From positions 1-46,959 of the forward strand of contig CABYBP010000007.1 in assembly GCA_902517315.1 (NCBI GenBank): a stretch of 46,959 bases of DNA. The letters are read 5' to 3'. Within the stretch, counting starts at the first letter, position 1; each line of letters starts with the position of its first letter. Of this stretch, positions 36,281 to 43,732 are shown in pieces. Both the position numbers and the translations under genes were made by a program. Source of the DNA: an uncultured Alphaproteobacteria bacterium (GTDB lineage: Bacteria; Pseudomonadota; Alphaproteobacteria; HIMB59; GCA-002718135). The notes beneath the pieces are model-generated. The model did not search any database, had not been told where the DNA came from, and saw only the letters and a list, made by a program, of their open reading frames with translations.

Positions 36281-36424
36281 TACCCCTCTGTCTTTTTACC
36301 TGAGAGCGTTTCACCTTCGGTAGAGCTAATGCTCTTTTCCAGAGTTTTTTTTTAACGGTCCATTGTGCCTGAGAGTTTCCGGGTCGTTGCTCCTTCGGCT
36401 CTGATATTTCAGTATCTCCCGTTA
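36281..36424 (-). ncRNA. tandem glycine riboswitch (gcvT element)
   Basis: On the minus strand two glycine aptamers follow one another before gcvT. The first (about 36424-36355) runs from GGGAGATACTG to ATGGACCG and includes GGAGCAACGACCCGG and CTCTCAGGCACAATGG. The second (about 36346-36281) begins ACTCTGGAAAAGAGC and ends CAGAGGGGTAG with CTCTCAGGTAAAAAGAC between. An A-rich linker joins them. These conserved blocks are hallmark glycine aptamer sequences. The second aptamer's closing stem ends only a few bases from the gcvT ribosome site, and no terminator hairpin with a U-run lies between, which favours translational control. A weak TATAAA-like -10 sits just upstream in the 33-bp gap after the deaminase gene. 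Confidence 0.93.
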
Positions 36425-36457
36425 ATTATTTTTATACTTATTTTTATAATTAAACAA

Positions 36458-37030
36458 TTAATTTAGAGGTATTTTATTATCGATTTTTGATTTTTGGTAA
36501 ATTTCTGACAATTTTTGGTACTCTTTTTTAATCTTATAAATTTTATCTGATAATGAGTTTTCTATTCCTAATTTTTTAATTTCTGATAAAATTGAGAAAC
36601 TCTCCCAATATTGATTATTAATATTGTAATTACCATCTTTGATCTTAAAAACCTCAGTTAAAATTTTAAGATCATGAGGAATATGAAAACCCTCTTTAGT
36701 GTCGGCATAGGAAAAAAAATAGTAAAAATTGTCAAATCCTGCCCAGGTTATAGCTGATAAACACATAGAACAAGGCTGATGTGTACATATGAAGTAATAA
36801 TCTTTTGTATTAAACAATTTTTTTTCAAATAAATTAAAAAGAGTCGAAATTTCTCCATGGAATAAAGGATTTTTGATTTCCTGATTCGTGCCTAGACAAA
36901 CAAGCCTTAAGTCAGATTTTTTAACAATAAATCCGCCAAATATTTTATTTCCTTCATTTATTGAAATTTTTGTTAATGGTATAAGATCATCTAAAATAAT
37001 ATCTAAAATTCTTTCATAATTTATTATCAT
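36458..37030 (-). CDS. CDA-fold nucleoside/base deaminase
   Basis: A 190-residue zinc deaminase of the cytidine/guanine deaminase-like superfamily. The zinc motif is HGE at 58-60 (family consensus H/C-A-E, here Gly in the middle) and PCSMC at 86-90 inside THQPCSMCLSAITWAG. The C-terminal helices are longer than in tRNA adenosine deaminase TadA (about 150-160 residues). Guanine deaminase or another purine/pyrimidine salvage activity is the best guess. A candidate small RNA or attenuator ending in a strong terminator lies immediately upstream on the same strand, so expression may be conditional. Confidence 0.7.
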   Translation of the reverse strand: MIINYERILDIILDDLIPLTKISINEGNKIFGGFIVKKSDLRLVCLGTNQEIKNPLFHGEISTLFNLFEKKLFNTKDYYFICTHQPCSMCLSAITWAGFDNFYYFFSYADTKEGFHIPHDLKILTEVFKIKDGNYNINNQYWESFSILSEIKKLGIENSLSDKIYKIKKEYQKLSEIYQKSKIDNKIPLN

Positions 37031-37074
37031 TATGAAATGCCTGATACTTTATTTATTAAATTTGTCTATAAAAC

Positions 37075-37103
37075 AAAAAAAAAGGACCCAGCAAGCTAGG
37101 TCC
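37075..37103 (-). terminator. intrinsic terminator
   Basis: GGACCCAGC (37084-37092) pairs with GCTAGGTCC (37095-37103) with one mismatch. On the minus strand the hairpin is followed by nine T residues (37083-37075), the canonical layout. It lies upstream of the deaminase gene, so it either ends a small RNA or attenuates the deaminase transcript. Confidence 0.75.
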
Positions 37104-37186
37104 AATTTGTGTATCGTGCATTTCCTCCCGATACAATTTAATATTAGTTTCCTTTTATTAAATTGATTATTACCTTTGCGTGTAAT
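37075..37186 (-). ncRNA. candidate small RNA or attenuator with SD-like loop
   Basis: In the 271-bp gap between divergent genes the minus strand shows a perfect 7-bp stem TGTATCG/CGATACA (37110-37116 and 37129-37135) whose 12-base loop carries GGAGGAAATG, a ribosome-site-like sequence with an ATG. It is followed at once by a hairpin plus U-run terminator. A candidate promoter (TTGATA, 17-base spacer, TAATAT) starts transcription near 37186, giving an RNA of about 110 bases. The ATG would open a 21-residue frame running through the terminator (37121-37056), which may be chance. I do not recognise an Rfam family. Confidence 0.45.
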
Positions 37187-37192
37187 AATTAT

Positions 37193-37221
37193 ATATTAAT
37201 TATCAATTTGTTATTTATCAA
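37193..37221 (-). promoter_or_regulatory. candidate promoter for the small RNA/deaminase leader
   Basis: Minus-strand TTGATA (37216-37221) and TAATAT (37193-37198) are separated by 17 bases. They would start a transcript entering the SD-loop hairpin and terminator. AT-rich background makes this only a moderate call. Confidence 0.35.
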
Positions 37222-37301
37222 TCAATGAAAAAATGTATTTTTAAATGTAATTAAACTTTTTTTGTTGATATATTTGTTAATAAAATGTGCAAAATTAAAT
37301 A

Positions 37302-38408
37302 ATGAGAAAAAAACTAAAACTTAATGTTTTAGGAGTTATGACAGGCACATCAATGGATGGCGTTGATATCAGTTTGATTAATACAAATGGGACTGACTTT
37401 GTAAAAATTAAATGTGAAAAATCATATAAATTTAATACAAATTATCAAAATATAATAAACAATCTTATAATAAATAAACCAAAAACTAATAATAAAATTA
37501 AAGAATATTTTTTAAAAAAAGATGATTTTGTTACAGAAATTTTAGAAAAAAAAATAATTTTGTTTCTAAAACAAAAAAAAATTAATAAAAAAAAAATCGA
37601 TTTAATATCAATTAGTGGGCAGACTGTTTACCACGACCCATCAAATAAAATATCTATACAATTAGGTAATGGAAAAAAAATTGCAAAAAATCTTAAAATT
37701 AAAACTATAAGTAATTTAAGAGATAATGATATTAGAAATGGCGGTCAGGGAGCGCCAATTGGATCATATTATCATAAATTTTTAATACAAAAATTTAAGG
37801 AAAAAGTGATTATAGTAAATCTTGGAGGTATAGCAAATTTTTCAACTGTAGTTTCAAAAACATTATTATCTTCGGATATAGGACCTGCAAATTGTTTAAC
37901 AGATGATCTTTGTAATTATTTTTTTAAAAAAAAATTTGATAATTATGGATATTATGCAAGAAAAGGTAAGATTGATAATAAATTAATAGATAAATTTAAA
38001 AGTGATAAATTCTTTAAGAAAGATTTCCCAAAATCATTAGATAGAAATTATTTTAGAAATTACTTTAACAAGCTTATTAAATTAAACAAATTTGATGCAC
38101 TAATGACTGCTAACTACATGACTTATATTGGATTTAAAGAATTATTAAAAAACAAAAAATTTAAGATTGAAAAAATTATACTTACTGGAGGAGGAAGAAA
38201 AAATAAATTACTCAAAGAAATATTAATGAATAAATTGAATAAAAAAATTGAACTTATTGATAAATATAAAATAAATGGTGATTTAGTAGAATCTCAAATG
38301 TTTGCATATATTGGCATGAGATCATTTAAAAATTTAGTGATAAGTAATAAAAATACTACAGGTGTGAAAAAAAAATTAAGTGGTGGTATTTTATATTTTC
38401 CAAATTAA
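37302..38408 (+). CDS. anmK: anhydro-N-acetylmuramic acid kinase
   Basis: It phosphorylates and opens 1,6-anhydro-MurNAc to MurNAc-6-phosphate in cell-wall recycling. The ASKHA-fold motifs are clear: GVMTGTSMDGVDISLI at the N-terminus, SISGQTVYHDP, the QGAPIGSYYH segment, VNLGGIANFS, DIGPANCLTDDL and the adenosine-binding LTGGGRKNKLL. Length 368 is normal. The protein is extremely Lys-rich, following local base composition. It is divergent from the small RNA/deaminase unit and its stop shares TTAA with the convergent dehydratase gene. The partner enzymes (MurQ, AmpG and others) are not in this window. Confidence 0.93.
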   Translation: MRKKLKLNVLGVMTGTSMDGVDISLINTNGTDFVKIKCEKSYKFNTNYQNIINNLIINKPKTNNKIKEYFLKKDDFVTEILEKKIILFLKQKKINKKKIDLISISGQTVYHDPSNKISIQLGNGKKIAKNLKIKTISNLRDNDIRNGGQGAPIGSYYHKFLIQKFKEKVIIVNLGGIANFSTVVSKTLLSSDIGPANCLTDDLCNYFFKKKFDNYGYYARKGKIDNKLIDKFKSDKFFKKDFPKSLDRNYFRNYFNKLIKLNKFDALMTANYMTYIGFKELLKNKKFKIEKIILTGGGRKNKLLKEILMNKLNKKIELIDKYKINGDLVESQMFAYIGMRSFKNLVISNKNTTGVKKKLSGGILYFPN

Positions 38409-39376
38409 TTGGTTAAATTTAACCAAGTTTTTTTATCAATATTTGAACCACACAATATTACCATTGTATTTTTACCAATAAGCGCATTATTGATTTTATA
38501 TTTTAAGGCAGCAAGTCCAGCGACACATGCTGGTTCAAGAAATAACTTAAATTTTTTATACGAAAAAAACATAAATTCTCTCATTTGATCATCAGAAACA
38601 GATACCATTTCATCAATTACTTCTTTTGCTACATCAAAAGAATATTGCATATGTAAGGGTGCTGAAAGGCTGTCAGCAATACTATTTACACTAACATTAT
38701 TTAGTGGTTTGTTAGCTCTAAAACTTTGATTTAAACCATTAGCATTTTCAGGTTCAACACCAATGATTTTAATCTTAGGATAAAATTGTTTTACATACGA
38801 TGAAACACCACTTATTAACCCACCTCCACCAACTGAAATTAATAAATTGTCAATTTTAGTATTAATTGATTTTAAATATTCTACAATTTCTAATCCTAAG
38901 GTAGCACTTCCCTGCAAAGTGAATGGACCATCAAAAGGGTGAATAAAATAATAACCTTCATTTTTAGCTTTTTCAGCATCAAGAAAAGCTTGTTTTGGAT
39001 TTGTAAAGATAATGTTAGCACCATAATTTTTACAAGTTTGTACTCTATACTCATTAGCACTTTCATATAAAAAGATTTTATTTTTTAATTTAAATTGATT
39101 TGCTACAAATGATGCAGCGATTGCATGATTTCCAGCACTGACAGCTGTAATTCCTTTATAAAATTTATTCGGATTTTGAGAAATTATATTATTTATTGCT
39201 CCTCTTGCTTTAAATGAACCAGATTTTTGTAAAAATTCACATTTAAAAAATAAATTAGTAGAAAAATATTTATTAATATCATCAGAGCACTTTAAAAAAG
39301 GTGTTTTGTTAATAAATGGTTTAATTTTTTTATAAATTTTATCAATATTATCGATAGATAAATCTTTAGGTATCAA
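38405..39376 (-). CDS. threonine/serine dehydratase-family PLP enzyme
   Basis: A fold-type II PLP enzyme of 323 residues. The PLP lysine is in SGSFKARGA, the substrate loop is SAGNHAIA, and the phosphate-binding glycine loop is VGGGGLISG. It lacks the C-terminal ACT-type regulatory domains of biosynthetic IlvA, so it resembles the catabolic threonine dehydratase or serine racemase/dehydratase group. A deaminating role on Thr or Ser would give 2-oxobutyrate or pyruvate plus ammonia. The 5' end overlaps the DnaJ-domain gene by 4 bp; functional linkage is not obvious. Confidence 0.82.
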   Translation of the reverse strand: MIPKDLSIDNIDKIYKKIKPFINKTPFLKCSDDINKYFSTNLFFKCEFLQKSGSFKARGAINNIISQNPNKFYKGITAVSAGNHAIAASFVANQFKLKNKIFLYESANEYRVQTCKNYGANIIFTNPKQAFLDAEKAKNEGYYFIHPFDGPFTLQGSATLGLEIVEYLKSINTKIDNLLISVGGGGLISGVSSYVKQFYPKIKIIGVEPENANGLNQSFRANKPLNNVSVNSIADSLSAPLHMQYSFDVAKEVIDEMVSVSDDQMREFMFFSYKKFKLFLEPACVAGLAALKYKINNALIGKNTMVILCGSNIDKKTWLNLTN

Positions 39377-40116
39377 GAAATTCCTCTAATTTCTTTAATT
39401 TTATCGTAAGCAATATTAATAGCTGCTAACTCTTTATTAGATTGTTTAATAAATTCTTTTGGCACACCTTTGGCAATTAAATTATCTGGGTGATGTTCTT
39501 TATTTAACTTTATCCATTTTTTTCTTATCTCATTATCAGTGCTCGATCTATTCACACCCAATATTTTATAGGGGTCAGATTCACTATTTTGTAAATTTGA
39601 TTGAAAAATTCTTTGAAAATCTTTTTCACTAAATTTAAATGATTTAGAAATTGACCTTAAAAAATCTATTTCACTTATAGATACCTTTCCATCAGATGCT
39701 GCAATATAAAATAAATTATTTAATAATTCTTCCAATAAAATTTTATTAGTTGAAAACAGATCTCCAACCTGATTCGCTATTTGTTTATATCCATATGTCT
39801 CTTTTTTTGCCTCATTAAATATTTTTGCAACTTTAGGGATTTCAGATTTTGGAACTTTAAATTTTTCTTTAAATGCTCTGATTTCATCATCTGATACAAT
39901 ACCATCTGACTTAGCTAATTTAGCAGCTAAAATAATAAAACTTAATGTAAAAATTTGTTGTTTTTGATTATTATTTATTCGATTGAAGTTAAATGATGAT
40001 CTTGACTTAGACCTTCTGTCAAAAGCACCCCCAGCCATTACGCCTAAGATAGCTCCTATAGGTCCGCCTAATGCAAATCCTGCTGCCCCACCTATGACTT
40101 TTCCCCAAATACTCAT
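39373..40116 (-). CDS. TerB-like and DnaJ-domain co-chaperone (DjlA-like)
   Basis: A 247-residue protein with a Gly/Ala-rich N-terminal segment (about 7-30) that may insert in the membrane, a helical TerB-like domain (about 55-165; AKSDGIVSDDEIRAFKE and AASDGKVSISEIDFL in parts), and a C-terminal J domain (about 180-245) with the HPD tripeptide in KEHHPDN, which stimulates Hsp70 ATPase. This order is that of DjlA. It is tightly linked to the EF-hand gene upstream, overlapping by 4 bp. It should act with DnaK at the inner membrane. Confidence 0.88.
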   Translation of the reverse strand: MSIWGKVIGGAAGFALGGPIGAILGVMAGGAFDRRSKSRSSFNFNRINNNQKQQIFTLSFIILAAKLAKSDGIVSDDEIRAFKEKFKVPKSEIPKVAKIFNEAKKETYGYKQIANQVGDLFSTNKILLEELLNNLFYIAASDGKVSISEIDFLRSISKSFKFSEKDFQRIFQSNLQNSESDPYKILGVNRSSTDNEIRKKWIKLNKEHHPDNLIAKGVPKEFIKQSNKELAAINIAYDKIKEIRGIS

Positions 40117-40361
40117 ATTAAAGATTCAATAATACCTTTTAATTCAATTATTTCATTTTGAGAAATTTTATTATCTTGATTTAGATCTATAATTTGAAAG
40201 AGTAAATTTAACGATTGTTCAATTTCTTGATAGGAGATAAATCCATCATTATTTAAATCTACATAGTTAAAGTACATTTCTTCTTCTTGATTTAATTCAT
40301 CAGAATATGCAATTGAAGAATATAAAAGAAGATATACAAAGAATATTTTTATCCAAACCAT
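40113..40361 (-). CDS. exported EF-hand calcium-binding protein
   Basis: An 82-residue protein with a likely Sec signal peptide (hydrophobic stretch, then SIAYS before Asp-Glu). The mature part holds two EF-hand loops: DLNNDGFISYQE and DLNQDNKISQNE, each with Asp/Asn at positions 1, 3 and 5 and Glu at 12, so both should bind calcium. Start and stop overlap both neighbours (13 and 4 bp). Calcium buffering or sensing in the periplasm is the likely role. Small EF-hand proteins of this kind are known in marine bacteria, mostly without assigned partners. Confidence 0.8.
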   Translation of the reverse strand: MVWIKIFFVYLLLYSSIAYSDELNQEEEMYFNYVDLNNDGFISYQEIEQSLNLLFQIIDLNQDNKISQNEIIELKGIIESLI

Positions 40362-40576
40362 CTGTACATTCCTATAATACCTGCACCAGCGTAAAAAAAT
40401 TGTAAAATCAATATTCCATTGTGTTTTAATTTATATGCCCAGACTCCAATTAAAAATGCTGAGAGTAATAATAATGAAAAACCAATAAATTCTAATCCAA
40501 TGTTAAATGCAACTAGTAGGGAATAAAGGATGGCTGTTGAAACACCAATCCACTCTAAGAGCTTATTTGAACTCAA
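40349..40576 (-). CDS. small three-helix membrane protein
   Basis: A 75-residue hydrophobic protein with about three short membrane helices (8-27, 29-48 and 52-71). It starts 7 bp after the cold-shock gene and overlaps the EF-hand gene by 13 bp. The Trp/Tyr-containing motifs (VWAYKLKHNG, GMYRWFG) look conserved-type but I cannot name a family. Its compact fit between real genes on one strand supports it being coding. Confidence 0.65.
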   Translation of the reverse strand: MSSNKLLEWIGVSTAILYSLLVAFNIGLEFIGFSLLLLSAFLIGVWAYKLKHNGILILQFFYAGAGIIGMYRWFG

Positions 40577-40583
40577 TTAAATG

Positions 40584-40787
40584 TTATTTTTTCTTAATAT
40601 CAATAGCGTTTTCTTTTCCACGGTTTTCACCAATTTCAAACTCGACTGGCATACCTTCTTCAAGTGTATCAATACCAGCAGCTTCTAAAGCTGAAACATG
40701 AAGAAAAACATCTTTTCCTCCATCATCATTTTCTATAAATCCATAACCTTTGGTTGGATTAAACCATTTAATTTTACCAGTTGGCAT
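40584..40787 (-). CDS. cspA: CspA-family cold-shock RNA-binding protein
   Basis: A 67-residue single cold-shock domain, a five-stranded OB-fold that melts RNA structure. RNP1 appears as KGYGFIEN and RNP2 as DVFLHVSAL, and the start [16 protein letters not shown] is typical. The ribosome site AAAGGAGAA is 7-9 bases before the ATG. The 127-bp region between this gene and rlmJ is divergent and probably holds promoters for both. It heads a minus-strand run of the small membrane protein, EF-hand and J-domain genes. Confidence 0.93.
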   Translation of the reverse strand: MPTGKIKWFNPTKGYGFIENDDGGKDVFLHVSALEAAGIDTLEEGMPVEFEIGENRGKENAIDIKKK

Positions 40788-40914
40788 ATTTTATTCTCCT
40801 TTATTATTTATTGGGGGATTAAATTTATTTAACTTATATAAATATTGTATATTAATTAATTATTTTCTTTAAATAACTAATAAGAAATTAATTTCAAGAA
40901 ATATTTTTATTTTT

Positions 40915-41745
40915 ATGCTCAGCTATAAACACGGATATCATGCGGGAAACCATGCAGATGTAATGAAGCATATTATCCTACTTTACCTATATAAAATTGA
41001 AAAAAAGACAAATAATTCAATAAGTTATATAGATACTCATTCTGGTAATGGTATTTATAAATATATATCAAAGTATATGGAAAAAAATAAAGAATACAAA
41101 GATGGAATTAAAAAGATACAAAATTATAAAGGTAATAACATTTTAATTAAAAATTATCTTTCAACTATTACTACAATTACTGGGAAAAATAATTATTATC
41201 CTGGATCACCCATATTTATATCATCTATATCTAGTAAAAAAGATAAATTATTTTTTTGTGAACTACATAACAATGAATACGATTTATTAAAAAAGAATTT
41301 AAAAAAATATACTAACATAAAAGTATTAAATGAAGATGGATTTGATTTTGTTATTAATAAAGTAAATAAATATAAAAATTATTTTGTATTCATAGACCCG
41401 TCTTATGAAATAAAAGATGATTTCAATAAATTAGAACTTATATTAAATAATATTGATAGTCTATTTTCGAAATCTAAAATTATAATATGGTATCCCGTTT
41501 TAAATATTCTAGAAAATGATACTTTTATTCAAAATATAAGAAAAAAAGGTATCAGCAATATTATTAATATTGAAATACCTATAATGAAATATGGAGACCA
41601 TGTTGGCATGCAAGGAAGTGGTCTGTTATTAATAAATTTTACAAATAGATCTATAATGAAAAACATTAAAGAGGTAATAAGCGAAATTCAAAATATTCTT
41701 AAACAAGAAGAAAATATCACAAGGTTTAAATTAAGATATTTATAA
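40915..41745 (+). CDS. rlmJ: 23S rRNA (adenine(2030)-N6)-methyltransferase RlmJ
   Basis: It methylates A2030 of 23S rRNA with SAM. The diagnostic N-terminus LSYKHGYHAGNHADVMKHI is nearly canonical. IDTHSGNGIY is the SAM-binding start. The catalytic motif reads FIDPSYEIKDDF, that is D-P-S-Y rather than the usual D-P-P-Y, a conservative change seen in related N6-adenine methyltransferases. GMQGSGLLLINF fits the C-terminal part. The length of 276 is normal. The MATE gene starts 2 bp after the stop. Confidence 0.92.
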   Translation: MLSYKHGYHAGNHADVMKHIILLYLYKIEKKTNNSISYIDTHSGNGIYKYISKYMEKNKEYKDGIKKIQNYKGNNILIKNYLSTITTITGKNNYYPGSPIFISSISSKKDKLFFCELHNNEYDLLKKNLKKYTNIKVLNEDGFDFVINKVNKYKNYFVFIDPSYEIKDDFNKLELILNNIDSLFSKSKIIIWYPVLNILENDTFIQNIRKKGISNIINIEIPIMKYGDHVGMQGSGLLLINFTNRSIMKNIKEVISEIQNILKQEENITRFKLRYL

Positions 41746-41747
41746 GT

Positions 41748-43121
41748 ATGAAGAAAATTAATTTACTAGATGAGGATATTTATAAATTATTTATAAAAAT
41801 TGCATTACCAGCATCGATAGGAACTATATTTAATAATCTTTATTCTTTAGTTGATACTATTTTTGCAGGAAGAATGATATCTGAAAAAGCTTTAGCGGCT
41901 ATTGGTCAAACTTTTCCTGTTTATTTTATAATTATTGCTCTTGGTATAGGACTAAGTATAGCTACAACAAGTAACGTTGCTAATTCATTAGGTGAAAAAA
42001 ATATTCAAAAAGCAGCTCATGTATTTGCACAATCTTTTGTTGTAACAATTTTAGTAGGTTTAGTAATAACTTTTATTGGACTTTATTTTGGAAATATCAT
42101 TTTAGAGTCTATAAATGATGATACAAAAACTCTAAAACTTTCATCATTATATATGAATGTAATTTATTTAGGTTCAATTATTATTCTTTTATTAATGGTA
42201 TGTAATTCATGTTTATCAGCTCAAGGAGATGCTAAAAGTTATAGAAATGTTTTAATATTTAGTTTTTTTTTAAATATAATTTTAAATCCAATATTGATTA
42301 CAGGTAAAATAATTAATTTTGAGCTATTTGAACCAATGGGAATAACCGGCATAGCAATAGCCACAATACTCTCTCAAATAATTGGCCTATTATATTTGTT
42401 ATATAAAATATACAAAACAGAGATTTTTGAAAACTTTAAAAACAATTATTTGATTCCAAAATTAAGTTTAATTAAGGAAATTTCATTTCAGGCTATACCT
42501 GCTGCATTAGGATTAATGATGATAGCTCTTGGATCTTATATTTTATTATTTTTTGTTAGTAGTTTTGGCAATGATGCAATTGCTGGTTTTTCATCAGCAG
42601 GAAGATATGAGCAATTACTTTTTTTACCCTTATTAGGATTAAGTACAGCAGTAACCGCCATTGTGGGACAAAATTTTGGCGCTAAAAACTATAAAAGAAT
42701 TTTAGAAACTTACAATAAGGCCATGATTACTGGCGTAATAATATTAACGATAGCAGGATTAATTTTATTTTTAACTGCAGAAGATTCAATGAGATTATTT
42801 ACTGATGATAAAGAAGTAATTTACTATGGATCAGTGTATCTAAAAATATATGCACTCGGTTTTCCAGCTTTTCCATTCTTTTTTATATCTAATGCATCAT
42901 TCCAAGGTCTAAAAAAAGCAATAATAGTAATGTACATGGCTATACTAAGATTTGTACTAGTACCTATAATTGTAATATTATTTGTAAATAATTTTATAGA
43001 AGAAAATTATATCTATATGTTTATTGCATTAACTCTTGCTCATTGGATAATTGGTGTCTTATATTATTTTTATTCCTCAAATAAAATTCAAAGAATTCAA
43101 ATCAGCTATACTACACCATGA
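41748..43121 (+). CDS. MATE-family multidrug/metabolite exporter
   Basis: An inner-membrane antiporter of 457 residues with twelve predicted helices in two similar halves. Typical parts are ALPASIGTIFNNLYSLVDTIFAGRM in short pieces, LAAIGQTFPVYF, SAQGDAKSYRN and AVTAIVGQNFGAKNYKR. The second half repeats the VGQNxGA pattern of NorM/DinF-type MATE proteins. It likely uses a sodium or proton gradient to export drugs or metabolites. It follows rlmJ by 2 bp, an apparently incidental operon. The last 16 bases overlap the convergent pcm gene. Confidence 0.9.
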   Translation: MKKINLLDEDIYKLFIKIALPASIGTIFNNLYSLVDTIFAGRMISEKALAAIGQTFPVYFIIIALGIGLSIATTSNVANSLGEKNIQKAAHVFAQSFVVTILVGLVITFIGLYFGNIILESINDDTKTLKLSSLYMNVIYLGSIIILLLMVCNSCLSAQGDAKSYRNVLIFSFFLNIILNPILITGKIINFELFEPMGITGIAIATILSQIIGLLYLLYKIYKTEIFENFKNNYLIPKLSLIKEISFQAIPAALGLMMIALGSYILLFFVSSFGNDAIAGFSSAGRYEQLLFLPLLGLSTAVTAIVGQNFGAKNYKRILETYNKAMITGVIILTIAGLILFLTAEDSMRLFTDDKEVIYYGSVYLKIYALGFPAFPFFFISNASFQGLKKAIIVMYMAILRFVLVPIIVILFVNNFIEENYIYMFIALTLAHWIIGVLYYFYSSNKIQRIQISYTTP

Positions 43122-43732
43122 AGATTAGGAACGAATAAAACATCATCATATTCTTCAGAGATTATTTTATTATTTTGTTTTGTATATTTTACGAGTATTT
43201 GCTTGTTATTTTTAACAATAGGACAAACAATAACACCTTCATCTACGATATGAGAAAAGATTTCATTATTTATTTTTTTTGATGCTGCTGTAAATATAAT
43301 TCTATCAAAAGGTATTTGTTCGATCCAACCATTATTCCCATCATCATATTTAGAAACAATATTAGTTAATTTTAATTTCTCAAATATTTTATTAGAACCT
43401 TCGTGTAAATTTTTAATTCTTTCAATCGTATATATACGCCTTGCTAAGATAGATAATACTGCACATTGATATCCACTACCCGTGCCTATTTCTAGTACTT
43501 TGTGATTTCTTTTAACATCAAGTAATTGAGTCATTCTAGCTACAACGTATGGTTGACTAATTGTTTGATTATTTTCTATTGGTAAAGCTATATTTTCATA
43601 AGCTTGATTTCTGTAAGACTCACTAATAAATTGTTCTCTTGGAATTTTTTCTATTGCAGAGAGAACTTCAGCATTACTAATGCCAGACTCTCGTAGCTCA
43701 AGTATCAATCTTATTTTTCTTACATCAAGCAC
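43106..43732 (-). CDS. pcm: protein-L-isoaspartate O-methyltransferase
   Basis: It repairs isoaspartyl residues in aged proteins using SAM. Signature parts are REQFISESYRNQAYENIALPIENNQTISQPYVVARM in short pieces, VLEIGTGSGYQCAVLS and VYTIE-like RIYTIERI. Length 208 is normal. The start is GTG at 43732, sharing its first G with the end of the serS TAG stop, a coupled arrangement. In related alphaproteobacteria surE often lies between serS and pcm; here it is missing. Confidence 0.92.
   Translation of the reverse strand: MLDVRKIRLILELRESGISNAEVLSAIEKIPREQFISESYRNQAYENIALPIENNQTISQPYVVARMTQLLDVKRNHKVLEIGTGSGYQCAVLSILARRIYTIERIKNLHEGSNKIFEKLKLTNIVSKYDDGNNGWIEQIPFDRIIFTAASKKINNEIFSHIVDEGVIVCPIVKNNKQILVKYTKQNNKIISEEYDDVLFVPNLHGVV

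Noticed and set aside
37056..37121. Leader peptide of 21 residues starting in the hairpin loop
   Set aside because: The SD-like GGAGG is only 2 bases from the ATG and the frame runs through the terminator with no regulatory codon run; kept as part of the RNA finding, not as a gene.
39400..39415. Second copy of the 9-base arm TTATCGTAA, as a possible far attachment site
   Set aside because: It is within the J-domain coding sequence with no inverted partner; about one chance match is expected in a window of this composition.
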